From Solirubrobacterales bacterium (GTDB lineage Bacteria > Actinomycetota > Thermoleophilia > Solirubrobacterales > 70-9), in the NCBI GenBank assembly GCA_021155855.1, contig JAJNAZ010000006.1, positions 1-64,000 on the forward strand: a stretch of DNA of 64,000 nucleotides, read 5' to 3'. This document shows, piece after piece, positions 8,563-18,100 of this stretch (positions within the stretch are counted from its first letter, which is position 1; every line of letters begins with the position of its first letter). Both the position numbers and the translations under genes were made by a program. The notes beneath the pieces were generated by a model. The model had not been told where the DNA came from. It did no database searches and saw nothing but the letters and a program-made list of their open reading frames with translations.

Positions 8563-10965
8563 GTGATGTCGGGCCTCACCAGGCGCGTAGCGGTGACCGG
8601 CGCGGGAGTGGCCGCGCTCGGCGCCGCGGCGTTCGCGACGCTGTGGTGGCGGCTCTTGCGCCGCCCGCTGCCGACCACCGCGGGCAGGTTTCGCGTCGAG
8701 GGCATCTCGGCCCCGGTCGAGATCCGGCGCGACCGGTGGGGGGTCCCGCACATACGCGCGGCAACGACCGCGGACGGCTGGTTCGGGCAGGGGTACTGCC
8801 ACGGCCAGGACCGGCTCTGGCAGCTCGACCTCTACCGTCGCTTCTCCTGCGGCCGTGTGGCAGAGATCGCCGGCGCGGAGGGGCTGGCGCTCGACCGCTT
8901 TGTCCGCACGCTCGGCCTACGCCGGATCGGCATGCTCGAGGAAGCTGCGCTCGAGGGCGAGCTGCGGATCGCGCTCGAGTCCTACAGCGCCGGGGTCAAC
9001 GCCGCGGCGGCGACGGCTCGAGCGCTGCCGGTCGAGTTCCAGCTCCTGAGGATCGGCTTCGAGCCCTGGCGTCCGGCGGACACGCTGACCCTGACCAAGC
9101 TGCTCGCGCTCGGGCTCTCGACCAACTGGGAGCGCGAGCTGATCCGCGCCGACATGGTGCGCGAGCTGGGCCCCAACCTGGCGGCGCGGCTCGACCCCGG
9201 CTATCCGCGGGGCAACCCGGTCGGGCTCGACCCGGGGGGCTCGTGGAGCGGCGACGGGCTCGGGCTCGCCGAGCAGATCGACGCCCTGCGGGAGGCGTTC
9301 GGCTGGGCGCCGGAGGCGACGGGCTCGAACAACTGGGCTGTCTCGCCATCGCGCTCGGCGACCGGTGGTGCCCTGCTCGCGGGCGACCCGCACCTGACAC
9401 CCGGGATGCCGGGGATCACCTACCAGCTCGGGATCGAGGTCGGCGGTCGCCGTTGCCGTGGGGCTTCCTTCCCCGGCCGGGTCGGGATCGTCTTCGGTCA
9501 GAACGACGACGTCGCCTGGTCGGTGACCAACACGATGGCGGACGTCATGGACCTCTACGTCGAGCGAGTGCAGGGCGACGAGTACGAGTTCCGGGGCGAG
9601 CGGCTGCCGGTCGTGATCACCGAGGAGGAGATCGCGGTAAAGGGGCGCTCGGATCCGGAGCGGCTTCTGGTCCGCTCCACGCACCACGGGCCGATCGTCA
9701 ACGAAGCGCTACTCGCCGAGCCCGACGAGCCCCTGGCGCTGCGCTGGTCGGCGCTCGACGGCCCCTGCGTCACCCGGGCCAGCCTCGGGGTGCTGGGGGT
9801 GACGAGCGGCGCGGAGCTGGTCGAGATGCTCGAGCCCCACGTGGCCCCGGTCTCGAACTTCGTCTGGGCCGATCGCCACGGCTCGATCGGCTACAAGATG
9901 AGCGGCCGGGTGCCGATCCGCCGGGGCGGCTGTCCCGACCTGCCGAAGCCGGGCTGGAGCGGGGACTACGAATGGGACGGTTGGATCCCCTATGAGGAGA
10001 TGCCCGAGATCGTCGACCCCGAGCAGGGCTACGTGATCACCGCCAACAACCGGATCACGCCCGACGACTACCCGCACCACATCACCAGCGACTGGCTCGA
10101 CGGCTACCGGGCGCGCCGGATCGAGGATCTGGTGGCCACCTCCGACGAGCACGACCTCGACCGCTTTCAGCAGATGCAGACGGACATGCTCTCGATCCCG
10201 GGTCTCGAGACGGCTCACCGGCTCTCCCGCCTGCGACCTCGTGACCAGCGCGAGACCGCCGCGATCGAGCGCCTTCGCAGCTGGGACGGCCGCATGGGCC
10301 CAGATTCGATCGCGGCGACCATCTATCAGGCGTTCACGCTGCACTTCGCCCGCGAGGTCGCCCGCGCGGTGATCGGCGACCGCGATCTCGCGGAGCGCTG
10401 GCTCGACCGCGCCGACAACGGGTTCATGAAGCACGTGAGCTCGCCCTGGCGCTGGCAATCGCACCTGCTCTCGCTCTGGGCGGAGGGCGACGAGCAGCTG
10501 ATCGGGCGCCCCTGGGACGAGCTGGCGCTCGACTCGCTCCGCGGCGCGCTCGACCAGCTCTCAGGGCGCTTCGGCGCCGACTTCTCGGCATGGAAGTGGG
10601 GCCGCGTGCACGTGCTCGAGTTCCCGCACGCGCTCGGTGGTGCGAACCCGCTGCTGGGCAGGATCTTCAACCGCCGGCTCGAGGTCGGGGGCGGCGAGGA
10701 GACGGTCGCCCAGGTCGGTTGGGATCCCAACGACCCCTATCACGCGATCTGGGCCCCGGCATGGCGGATGGTTGCCGACGCCGGCGATCCGACCAGCGCG
10801 CGCTGGCAGGCGTTCACCGGCCAGTCGGGGCACCCGGCCAGCGCCCACTACGACGACCTCCAGCCCCGCTGGGCGACCGGCGAGATGCAGCCGATGGCCG
10901 GCGAGGGCCCTTGGCACGCGCTCACCCTCGAACCCGCCTTTGAGCACCGCGCTCCGGGTAGATGA
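8563..10965 (+). CDS. Penicillin acylase family N-terminal-nucleophile hydrolase
   Basis: An 800-residue precursor of the penicillin amidase (S45) family, which autocleaves into alpha and beta chains and hydrolyses amide bonds in beta-lactams or acyl-homoserine lactones. The cleavage site and nucleophile are visible as Gly-Ser-Asn-Asn-Trp near residue 254, making Ser255 the beta-chain N terminus. Upstream are 'DRWGVPHIRA' and 'GYCHGQDRLWQLDL' of the alpha chain; downstream 'HLTPGMPGITYQLGI' and 'FGQNDDVAWSVTNTMAD' of the beta chain. The N terminus has RR followed by a hydrophobic run, so it is exported or membrane-anchored. GTG 8563 is preferred because of the TAGATT nine bases before it; ATG 8566 is the alternative. 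The substrate is unknown. Confidence 0.9.
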   Translation: MMSGLTRRVAVTGAGVAALGAAAFATLWWRLLRRPLPTTAGRFRVEGISAPVEIRRDRWGVPHIRAATTADGWFGQGYCHGQDRLWQLDLYRRFSCGRVAEIAGAEGLALDRFVRTLGLRRIGMLEEAALEGELRIALESYSAGVNAAAATARALPVEFQLLRIGFEPWRPADTLTLTKLLALGLSTNWERELIRADMVRELGPNLAARLDPGYPRGNPVGLDPGGSWSGDGLGLAEQIDALREAFGWAPEATGSNNWAVSPSRSATGGALLAGDPHLTPGMPGITYQLGIEVGGRRCRGASFPGRVGIVFGQNDDVAWSVTNTMADVMDLYVERVQGDEYEFRGERLPVVITEEEIAVKGRSDPERLLVRSTHHGPIVNEALLAEPDEPLALRWSALDGPCVTRASLGVLGVTSGAELVEMLEPHVAPVSNFVWADRHGSIGYKMSGRVPIRRGGCPDLPKPGWSGDYEWDGWIPYEEMPEIVDPEQGYVITANNRITPDDYPHHITSDWLDGYRARRIEDLVATSDEHDLDRFQQMQTDMLSIPGLETAHRLSRLRPRDQRETAAIERLRSWDGRMGPDSIAATIYQAFTLHFAREVARAVIGDRDLAERWLDRADNGFMKHVSSPWRWQSHLLSLWAEGDEQLIGRPWDELALDSLRGALDQLSGRFGADFSAWKWGRVHVLEFPHALGGANPLLGRIFNRRLEVGGGEETVAQVGWDPNDPYHAIWAPAWRMVADAGDPTSARWQAFTGQSGHPASAHYDDLQPRWATGEMQPMAGEGPWHALTLEPAFEHRAPGR

Positions 10966-11432
10966 GCCGCCGGGCCCAGATCACTCTCACCCCCGCCGAG
11001 CAGCTCGAGCTGCTCGAATCCGAGCGCGTCGTCGTGGTCAGCTCGATCGGGCCCCGCGGCTGGCCGCACTCGATGCCGATGTGGTTCGTTCTCCGGGAGG
11101 GCGGCGAGATCCGGGTCTGGACTTACGCCAAGTCGCAGAAGGTCCGCAATCTCGAGCGCGACCCGAGGGCGACGCTGCTGGTCGAGACCGGAACCGAGTA
11201 TGTCGAGCTGCGAGGGGTGCAGATCGAGGCCGAAGCAGAGCTGATCCGCGATCCCGAGACGGTGTTCGAGTTCGGCAAGGAGCTCACCATCCGCTACGCC
11301 GAGGGCATCGACTCGGTCGAGGGCGATGCGGCCACGGCGCTGCAGGCGCAGGCCGCCAAGCGCGTCGTGATCCACTTCGAGCCGGTGCGCGTCGCGAGCT
11401 GGGACCACCGCAAGCTCGGCGGCACCTACTAG
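10962..11432 (+). CDS. PPOX-fold (pyridoxamine 5'-phosphate oxidase-like) protein
   Basis: A 156-residue split-barrel flavin- or F420-binding protein. 'VVVVSSIGPRGWPHSMPMWFVL' and 'IRVWTYAKSQKVRNLERDPRATLLVE' are the typical strands of the actinobacterial F420/FMN-dependent PPOX class. Its ATG overlaps the TGA of the acylase gene by four bases, so the two are translationally coupled. Which cofactor it binds cannot be decided from sequence alone. Confidence 0.85.
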   Translation: MSRRAQITLTPAEQLELLESERVVVVSSIGPRGWPHSMPMWFVLREGGEIRVWTYAKSQKVRNLERDPRATLLVETGTEYVELRGVQIEAEAELIRDPETVFEFGKELTIRYAEGIDSVEGDAATALQAQAAKRVVIHFEPVRVASWDHRKLGGTY

Positions 11433-11462
11433 CACGGTGAGCCCGCCTCTCGGTCGCGACGC

Positions 11463-11468
11463 TAGCCT
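11463..11468 (+). promoter_or_regulatory. Leaderless -10 of the rml operon
   Basis: TAGCCT ending nine bases before ATG 11478, with no SD. It is the only promoter-like element I see for the four-gene operon. Confidence 0.5.
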
Positions 11469-11477
11469 TCCCGCCCC

Positions 11478-12554
11478 ATGGAACCGCTCAAGGGGCTGAT
11501 CCTCTCCGGCGGCGCCGGTACCCGCTTGCGCCCGATCACCCACACCTCGGCCAAGCAACTGGTCCCGGTCGCCAACAAGCCGGTGCTCTTCTACGGCATC
11601 GAGGCCCTGGTCGGCGCCGGGATCACCGAGGTCGGGATCGTGATCGCGCCCGAGACGGGCGACGAGATCCGGGAGGCCGCCGGCGACGGGTCCGCGTTCG
11701 GCGCCTCGATCACCTACATCCCCCAGGAGCGGCCGCTCGGCCTCGCCCATGCGGTGCTGACCGCGGAGCGGTTTCTCGGCGACTCGCCGTTCGTGATGTA
11801 TCTGGGGGACAACCTGCTCCGCGACGGGATCAGCGCCCTTGCCGACGCCTTTCGCGAGCACGAGCCGGACGCCCTGATCCTGCTCACCCGCGTCCCCGAC
11901 CCGTGGCACTACGGCGTCGCGGAGCTCGACGGCGAGCGGGTCGTGCGCCTGGTGGAGAAGCCCAAGGACCCTCCCAGCGACCTGGCCCTGGTCGGCGTCT
12001 ACATGTTCACCACCGCGATCTTCGAGGCGGCGCGCGCGATCGAGCCCTCGTGGCGCGACGAGCTCGAGATCACCGACGCGATCCAGCGCCTGATCGACGG
12101 CGGCAGCCGGGTCGAGAGCCACACGGTCAGCGGCTGGTGGAAGGACACGGGCCAGCTCGCCGACATGCTCGAGGCCAACCGGCTGGTGCTGGAGGACGTG
12201 GAGCGGCGGATGGACGGCCATGCCGACACCGAGAGCCGGGTCGAGGGCCGGGTCGCGATCGAGGCCGGCGCGAAACTGGAGCGGTCGGTGGTCCGCGGGC
12301 CGGCGATCATCGGCGCCGGCGCCCGCGTGGTCGACTCTTACGTCGGTCCCTACACATCGATCGACCGCGACGTCGAGATCGTCGGCTCCGAGGTCGAGCA
12401 CTCGATCCTGCTTGCCGGAGCGAGCGTCCGCAACCTGCAGACCCGGATCGAGGCGAGCCTGCTGGGGCGCAACGTCAACCTCGCGCGCAGCCACGAGATG
12501 CCGAAGACGCTGCGAATGATCGTCGGCGACAACTCGGAGATCAGCATCCCGTGA
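11478..12554 (+). CDS. rmlA: Glucose-1-phosphate thymidylyltransferase, long form
   Basis: A 358-residue enzyme making dTDP-glucose from dTTP and glucose-1-phosphate, the first step of dTDP-L-rhamnose synthesis. The nucleotidyltransferase signature 'GGAGTRLRPIT' (residues 11-21) and 'KQLVPVANKPVLFYGIE' are intact. From about residue 245 it carries a left-handed beta-helix tail with hexapeptide-like repeats ('AIIGAGARVVDSYVGPYT'), which marks the long RmlA type found in actinobacteria and archaea rather than the ~290-residue RmlA of enterobacteria. It is first in an operon with rmlD, rmlB and rmlC. Confidence 0.92.
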   Translation: MEPLKGLILSGGAGTRLRPITHTSAKQLVPVANKPVLFYGIEALVGAGITEVGIVIAPETGDEIREAAGDGSAFGASITYIPQERPLGLAHAVLTAERFLGDSPFVMYLGDNLLRDGISALADAFREHEPDALILLTRVPDPWHYGVAELDGERVVRLVEKPKDPPSDLALVGVYMFTTAIFEAARAIEPSWRDELEITDAIQRLIDGGSRVESHTVSGWWKDTGQLADMLEANRLVLEDVERRMDGHADTESRVEGRVAIEAGAKLERSVVRGPAIIGAGARVVDSYVGPYTSIDRDVEIVGSEVEHSILLAGASVRNLQTRIEASLLGRNVNLARSHEMPKTLRMIVGDNSEISIP

Positions 12555-13450
12555 GGGGGAGCGAAGCGAAGCCGAGCCGCGCCGCCGTTGAGGCGCCTGC
12601 TCTCAGGGTGCTCGTCGCAGGGGCGGGCGGGATGCTCGGCGGCGACGCGACCGAGGCGATCGCCGCCCGCGGGCACACCGTGTTCGGGCTCCCTCGATCG
12701 GAGCTCGACATCACCCGGTCCGCCGACGTCGAGCACGCGCTCGGCGCCCTGCGACCCGACGTGGTCGTCAACTGCGCCGCCTGGACGGACGTCGACGGCG
12801 CCGAGGCAAACGAGCGGGCAGCGATGCAGGTCAACGACACCGCGGCCGCGATGGTCGCGGCGGCCGCGGACTCGCACGGCGCCAAGGTGCTCTACGTCTC
12901 CAGCGACTACGTCTTCGACGGCGACAAGGGCAGGGCCTACGTCGAATCCGATCTGCCGGCGGCGATCTCGGCCTACGGCCGCTCGAAGCAGGCGGGGGAG
13001 ACCTCGGTCGCGATCGCCAACCCGCGGCACTTCATCGTCCGCTCCTCGTGGTTGTTCGGCGCCGGGGGCGGCAACTTCGTCGAGACGATGCTGCGGATCG
13101 GCCGCGAGCAGCCCGAGGTGATCGTGGTCTCCGACCAGGTCGGCTCGCCGACCTACACTCCGCATCTCGCGCAGGCGATCGCGGTGCTGATCGAGAGCGA
13201 GGAGTTCGGCATCCACCACATCGCCGCCGCCGGCCAGTGCTCGTGGTTCGAGTTCGCGCAGGAGATCTTCGATCAGCAGGGGCTCGAGACCCGGGTGATG
13301 GCCGGGACGACCGAGATGCTTGCCCGCCCGGCGCCGCGCCCCGCGTACTCGGTGCTCGTCAGCGAGCGCCCCGACCCGATCGCGCTTCCTCACTGGCGGG
13401 TCGGGCTGGGCGAGTACTTGGCCGCCCGCCGGGCAAGGACCGCCGCTTGA
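12551..13450 (+). CDS. rmlD: dTDP-4-dehydrorhamnose reductase
   Basis: A 299-residue NADPH-dependent reductase catalysing the last step to dTDP-L-rhamnose. The Rossmann motif 'VAGAGGMLGG' lies near residue 20, followed by 'ELDITRSADVEHAL', 'NCAAWTDVDGAE', 'YVSSDYVFDG' and the active-site 'YGRSKQAGE' (Tyr-x-x-x-Lys). GTG 12551 overlaps the rmlA stop by four bases (GTGA). An alternative start is GTG 12608, immediately before the Rossmann strand, which would remove about 19 residues with no counterpart in the family. The position between rmlA and rmlB fits a complete pathway. Confidence 0.9.
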   Translation: MRGSEAKPSRAAVEAPALRVLVAGAGGMLGGDATEAIAARGHTVFGLPRSELDITRSADVEHALGALRPDVVVNCAAWTDVDGAEANERAAMQVNDTAAAMVAAAADSHGAKVLYVSSDYVFDGDKGRAYVESDLPAAISAYGRSKQAGETSVAIANPRHFIVRSSWLFGAGGGNFVETMLRIGREQPEVIVVSDQVGSPTYTPHLAQAIAVLIESEEFGIHHIAAAGQCSWFEFAQEIFDQQGLETRVMAGTTEMLARPAPRPAYSVLVSERPDPIALPHWRVGLGEYLAARRARTAA

Positions 13451-14445
13451 ACGTCCTCGTAACAGGGGGGGCCGGGTTCATCGGCTCGGCCTACGTTCGC
13501 CACCGGCTCCGCACCCACCCGGAGTTCAAGGTGCGGGTGCTGGACAAGCTCACCTACGCCGGCAGGCGCGAGAACCTGCGCTCGCTGCCGGAGGAGCGGC
13601 TCGAGCTGGTCGTCGCCGACGTCGCCGACCGGGACGCCGTTCGCGCCGCGCTCGAGGGCTGCGACGCGATCGTCAACTTCGCCGCCGAGACGCACGTCGA
13701 CCGCTCGATCGAGGCACCGGGAGAGTTCATCGAGACCGACGTCTTCGGCACCTTCATCCTGCTCGAGGCGGCTCGTGACGCCGGCGTTCGGCATCTGCAG
13801 ATCTCGACCGACGAGGTCTACGGCTCGATCGAGGACGGCTCCTTCGACGAGAGCTCGCGCCTGGACCCGTCCTCGCCCTACTCGGCCTCGAAGGCGGGCG
13901 CCGATTTGCTCGTCGGCGCCTTCCGGCGCACCTACGACACCGACGCGCTGATCGCGCGCGCGTCCAACAACTACGGCCCCCGGCAGTACCCGGAGAAGCT
14001 GATCCCGCTGTGCGTGCTCAACGCGCTCGCGGGCGACCCCCTGCCGGTCTACGGGGACGGGATGCAGGTCCGCAACTGGCTCTGGGTCGACGACTTCGCC
14101 GCCGCGATCGACACGGTGCTCGAGTACGGCGACGCGGGCGAGGTCTACAACGTCGGCGGGCCGGATGAGCTGCCCAACATCGAGGTCGTCAAGCGGATCC
14201 TCGAGCTCACCGGCCGCGACGAGTCGCTGATCGAGCACGTCACCGACAGGCTTGGCCACGACCGTCGCTACTCGCTCTCGGCGGCGAAGACCGAGGCGCT
14301 CGGCTGGCGGGCGGCGGTCGGCTTCGACGGCGGGATCGAGCGCACGGTCGAGTGGTATCGCGAGAACGAGTGGTGGTGGAAGCCGATCCGCTCTGGCGAG
14401 TACCGCGAGCACTACGAGCAACGCTACGGCTCGGCGCTGGGCTGA
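13447..14445 (+). CDS. rmlB: dTDP-glucose 4,6-dehydratase
   Basis: A 332-residue SDR enzyme converting dTDP-glucose to dTDP-4-keto-6-deoxyglucose. Visible are the NAD-binding 'TGGAGFIGS' at residues 6-14, 'FAAETHVDRSI', 'STDEVYGS' carrying the catalytic Asp-Glu, 'SPYSASKAGAD' with the Tyr-Lys pair, and 'RASNNYGPRQYPEKL'. The start is TTG 13447, overlapping the rmlD stop as TTGA; the Rossmann strand 'NVLVTGG' begins at once, so no other start is reasonable. Confidence 0.92.
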   Translation: MNVLVTGGAGFIGSAYVRHRLRTHPEFKVRVLDKLTYAGRRENLRSLPEERLELVVADVADRDAVRAALEGCDAIVNFAAETHVDRSIEAPGEFIETDVFGTFILLEAARDAGVRHLQISTDEVYGSIEDGSFDESSRLDPSSPYSASKAGADLLVGAFRRTYDTDALIARASNNYGPRQYPEKLIPLCVLNALAGDPLPVYGDGMQVRNWLWVDDFAAAIDTVLEYGDAGEVYNVGGPDELPNIEVVKRILELTGRDESLIEHVTDRLGHDRRYSLSAAKTEALGWRAAVGFDGGIERTVEWYRENEWWWKPIRSGEYREHYEQRYGSALG

Positions 14446-14993
14446 TGCCCGAGCGTCTCCAGACCCGGCTCGACGGCCTCGTCCTGCTCGAGCCGGACGT
14501 GCACGGGGATGAGCGTGGGTTCCTGGTCGAGACGTTCAGCGTGCCGGCCTGGCGGCAGCTCGGCGTCGAGGCGGAGTTCGTTCAGGACAACCACTCGCGC
14601 TCGCGCGCGGGCATCCTCAGGGGCCTGCACTTCCAGACCCGGCCCGGCCAGGCGAAGTTGGTCCGCTGTCTGCGAGGACGGATCTGGGACGTCGCCGTCG
14701 ACCTGCGCCGCGACTCGCCCAGCTACGGCCGCTGGGAGGGCCACGAGCTCGACGACGAGCTTCATCGCCAGCTCTTCATCCCGGTCGGCTTCGCGCACGG
14801 ATTCTGCGTGCTCAGCGAGGTCGCCGACGTGCACTACAGGCTCTCCAGCCTCTACGACCCGGCGACCGAGGCCAGCGTCGCCTGGGACGACGCCGAGATC
14901 GGCATCGAGTGGCCAATGTCGGACCCGCAGATCTCCGAACGCGATCGCACCGCGCCGCGACTCGCCGAGATCGCCGCCGAGCTGCCGTTCTAG
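14445..14993 (+). CDS. rmlC: dTDP-4-dehydrorhamnose 3,5-epimerase
   Basis: A 182-residue cupin epimerase acting between RmlB and RmlD. Family marks include 'HGDERGFLVETFS', 'QDNHSRSRAGILRGLHFQ' with the catalytic His in GLHFQ, 'GRIWDVAVDLRRDSP', and 'FIPVGFAHGFCVLSE'. Its ATG shares one base with the rmlB TGA. With rmlA, rmlD and rmlB it completes the route from glucose-1-phosphate to dTDP-L-rhamnose, a cell-envelope sugar donor. Confidence 0.92.
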   Translation: MPERLQTRLDGLVLLEPDVHGDERGFLVETFSVPAWRQLGVEAEFVQDNHSRSRAGILRGLHFQTRPGQAKLVRCLRGRIWDVAVDLRRDSPSYGRWEGHELDDELHRQLFIPVGFAHGFCVLSEVADVHYRLSSLYDPATEASVAWDDAEIGIEWPMSDPQISERDRTAPRLAEIAAELPF

Positions 14994-15099
14994 CTCCCGC
15001 GTGGCGCTGGGCCGGGCGCAAATACGGGCGACCCGGCAGAGCCTTCCGCATACCGAAACAATGCCCGCGGTCGGGCTAGCCACCGCCGATCCGAATGCG

Positions 15100-15105
15100 T
15101 AGACT
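15100..15105 (+). promoter_or_regulatory. Possible -10 of the lhr-nei2 pair
   Basis: TAGACT, 13 bases before ATG 15119. It lies downstream of the other candidate ATG (15095) and so favours the later start. Confidence 0.35.
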
Positions 15106-15118
15106 CGATCGGTTCGGC

Positions 15119-18100
15119 ATGCCCACCGGTGCGACCGCGACATCCACCCCTCTCGAAGGCTTCAGCGACCGCACGCGACGCTGGTTCGAGGCCTCGTTCG
15201 AGGCGCCGACGCCCGCTCAGGCGAAGGGCTGGCCGAAGATCGCATCGGGCGCGAACACGCTGATCTGCGCCCCGACCGGCTCCGGCAAGACGCTGAGCGC
15301 GTTTTTGTGGGGCATCGACTCGCTCGGCCGCAAGCCCGAGGAGCTCGGCGCCGGCGTCCGGATCGCCTACGTCTCGCCGCTAAAGGCGCTCTCCTACGAC
15401 ATCGAGCGCAACCTGCGCGCGCCGCTGCAGGGGATCGGCGCGGAGCTCTCGATGGGCCTGCGCACCGGCGACACGCCGCAGCGCGAGCGCCAGGCGATGC
15501 GCCGCACGCCACCCGACATCCTGATCACCACCCCGGAGTCGCTGTACCTGATCCTCACCTCGCAGGCGCGCGAGATCCTCATCGGGGTCGAGGCGGTGAT
15601 CGTCGACGAGATCCACGCCGTCGCCCAGTCCAAGCGCGGAGCCCACCTCGCGCTGACGCTCGAGCGGCTCTCGCATCTGGTCACCGCCGAGGGCAATCCC
15701 GAGCCCCAGCGCATCGGCCTCTCGGCGACCCAGCGCCCGCTGGAGCGGATTGCCCGGTTCCTGGCCGGGCCCAAGCGCGAGTGCGAGGTCGTCGATGCGG
15801 GCAGGCGCAAGGAGCTCGACCTCGAGATCGTCGTCCCGGTCGACGACATGACCGAGCCTACGGCCGGTGCTGACGACGCGTCACGAGCTACCAACGACGG
15901 GGCTCGGCCCGACGCCTCTCCCGAGCGCATCGACCCCGGCCCGCTCGAATCCTCGCTCGACCCGACTGCCAACCCGCGCTCGATCTGGCCCGCGATCTAC
16001 CCCGAGCTGCTGAAGCTCGTCCGCGAGCACACCTCGACGATCATCTTCGTCAACAACCGCCGCGGAGCCGAGCGCCTCGCCAAGCGCCTCAACGAGCTCC
16101 ACAACGCGGGCGAGGTCGAGACCGAGCTGCCGCCGACGGAGCACGCCGGCAACCGCGAAGACCAGCCGGTCGAGGGTCAGGTCGAAATCGCCCGGGCCCA
16201 CCACGGCTCCCTCGCGCACGAGGAGCGTGCGGTCGTCGAGGAGCTGCTCAAGTCGGGAAAGCTTCCCTGCCTGGTCGCCACCTCCTCGCTCGAGCTCGGC
16301 ATCGACATGGGCGCCGTCGACCTCGTGATCCAGGTCGAGTCGCCGAAGTCGGTCTCGCGCGGGATGCAGCGGGTCGGCCGCGCCGGCCACCAGCTCGGCG
16401 AGGTCTCGAAGGGGCGGATCTTCCCCAAGTTCCGCGCCGACCTGCTCGAGTGTGCGGTGGTCGCCAAGCGGATGCGCGCCGGCGAGATCGAGGAGACGGT
16501 GATCCCGCGCAACCCACTCGACGTGCTCGCCCAGCACCTGGTCTCGATGGTCGCCGACTCCGAGTGGCGGGTGGACGAGGTCGAGCGGGTCGTGACCGCG
16601 GCCGAGCCGTTCGCCGAGCTCTCACGCGAGCAGCTCGAGAACGTGCTCGACATGCTCGACGGGCGCTACCCGTCGGAGAGGTTCGCGGAGCTGCGCCCAC
16701 GCCTCGTCTGGGACCGTACCGCGGGCACGGTTCGCGGGCGCAAGGGCGCGCGCCAGCTCGCCGTCACCAACGCCGGCACGATCCCCGACCGCGGGCTCTA
16801 CGGAGTCCACCTGCCCGACGGGCGCCGCGTGGGGGAGCTCGACGAGGAGATGGTCTACGAGGCCCGGCCCGGTCAGACCTTCCTCCTCGGGGCCACCACC
16901 TGGCGGATCGAGGACATCACCCGCGACCGGGTGATCGTCAGCCCGGCCCCCGGGGTGCCCGGGGCGGTGCCCTTCTGGCGCGGCGACGGGGTCGGGCGGC
17001 CGCCGGAGCTCGGCCGCGCGATCGGCGCCTTCGCCCGCGAGGCGGTCGGCCAGGACGCCGAGTCGCTCGCCGCGGCCAACGACCTCGATCTGCGCGCCGC
17101 CTCGAACCTGATCACCTATCTGCGCGAGCAGCAGACCGCCACCCGGGTGGTCCCCTCGGACGAGACGCTGGTGGTCGAGCGCTTCCGCGACGAGATCGGC
17201 GATTGGCGCCTGTGCGTGCTCTCGCCTTACGGCGGCCGCGTCCACGCCGCCTGGGGACTGGCGCTCGCGGCCCGGATCCGCGACGAGCACGACCTCGAGG
17301 CGGACGCGATCTGGTCCGATGACGGCATCGTCGTCCACCTCCCCGACGCCGACGAGCCGCCCGACGGCGACCTGGTGCTGCTCGAGCCCGACGAGGTCGA
17401 GGACCTGGTCGTTCGCGAGCTCGGTGGATCCGCGCTTTTCGGCGCCCGCTTCCGCGAGAACGCCGCCCGCAGCCTGCTGATCCCGCGCGCCTATCCCGGC
17501 AAGCGGACGCCACTGTGGCAGCAGCGGCTGAAGTCGCAGAGCCTGCTCGAGGTGGCCAGGGACTTCCCGCGCTTCCCGGTCATCCTCGAGACCTACCGCG
17601 AGTGCCTGCGCGACGTACTCGACCTGCCGGCGCTGGTCGAGCTGCTTCGTGATCTGCACGCCCGCCGGATCAGCCTGGTCGAGGTCGAGACCCAGACGGC
17701 TTCGCCGTTTGCCTCCTCGCTGTTGTTCGACTACGTCGCCACCTACATGTACGAGGGCGACACGCCCAACGCGGAGCGCCGCGCCGCTGCGCTGGCGCTC
17801 GATCGCGAGCTGCTCTCCGAACTGCTCGGCGCCGACGAGCTGCGTGAGCTGATCGACCCGGAGGCATTGGAGGAGGTCGAGCGGTCGTTGCAGCTGATGC
17901 ACCCCGATGCGCTGGCCACCGAGCGCGACGCGCTGCAGCAGGTGCTGCGCCGGCTCGGCGACCTGACCGCCACGGAGGCCGAGGCGCGCACCGCGGACGG
18001 CTACTCGGCGGAGTCGATGCTGGCCAAGCTCGAACGCGAGCGGCGTGCCGTCTTGGTCCGGATTGCGGGCGAGGAGCGCTGGATCGCCGCCGAAGACGCC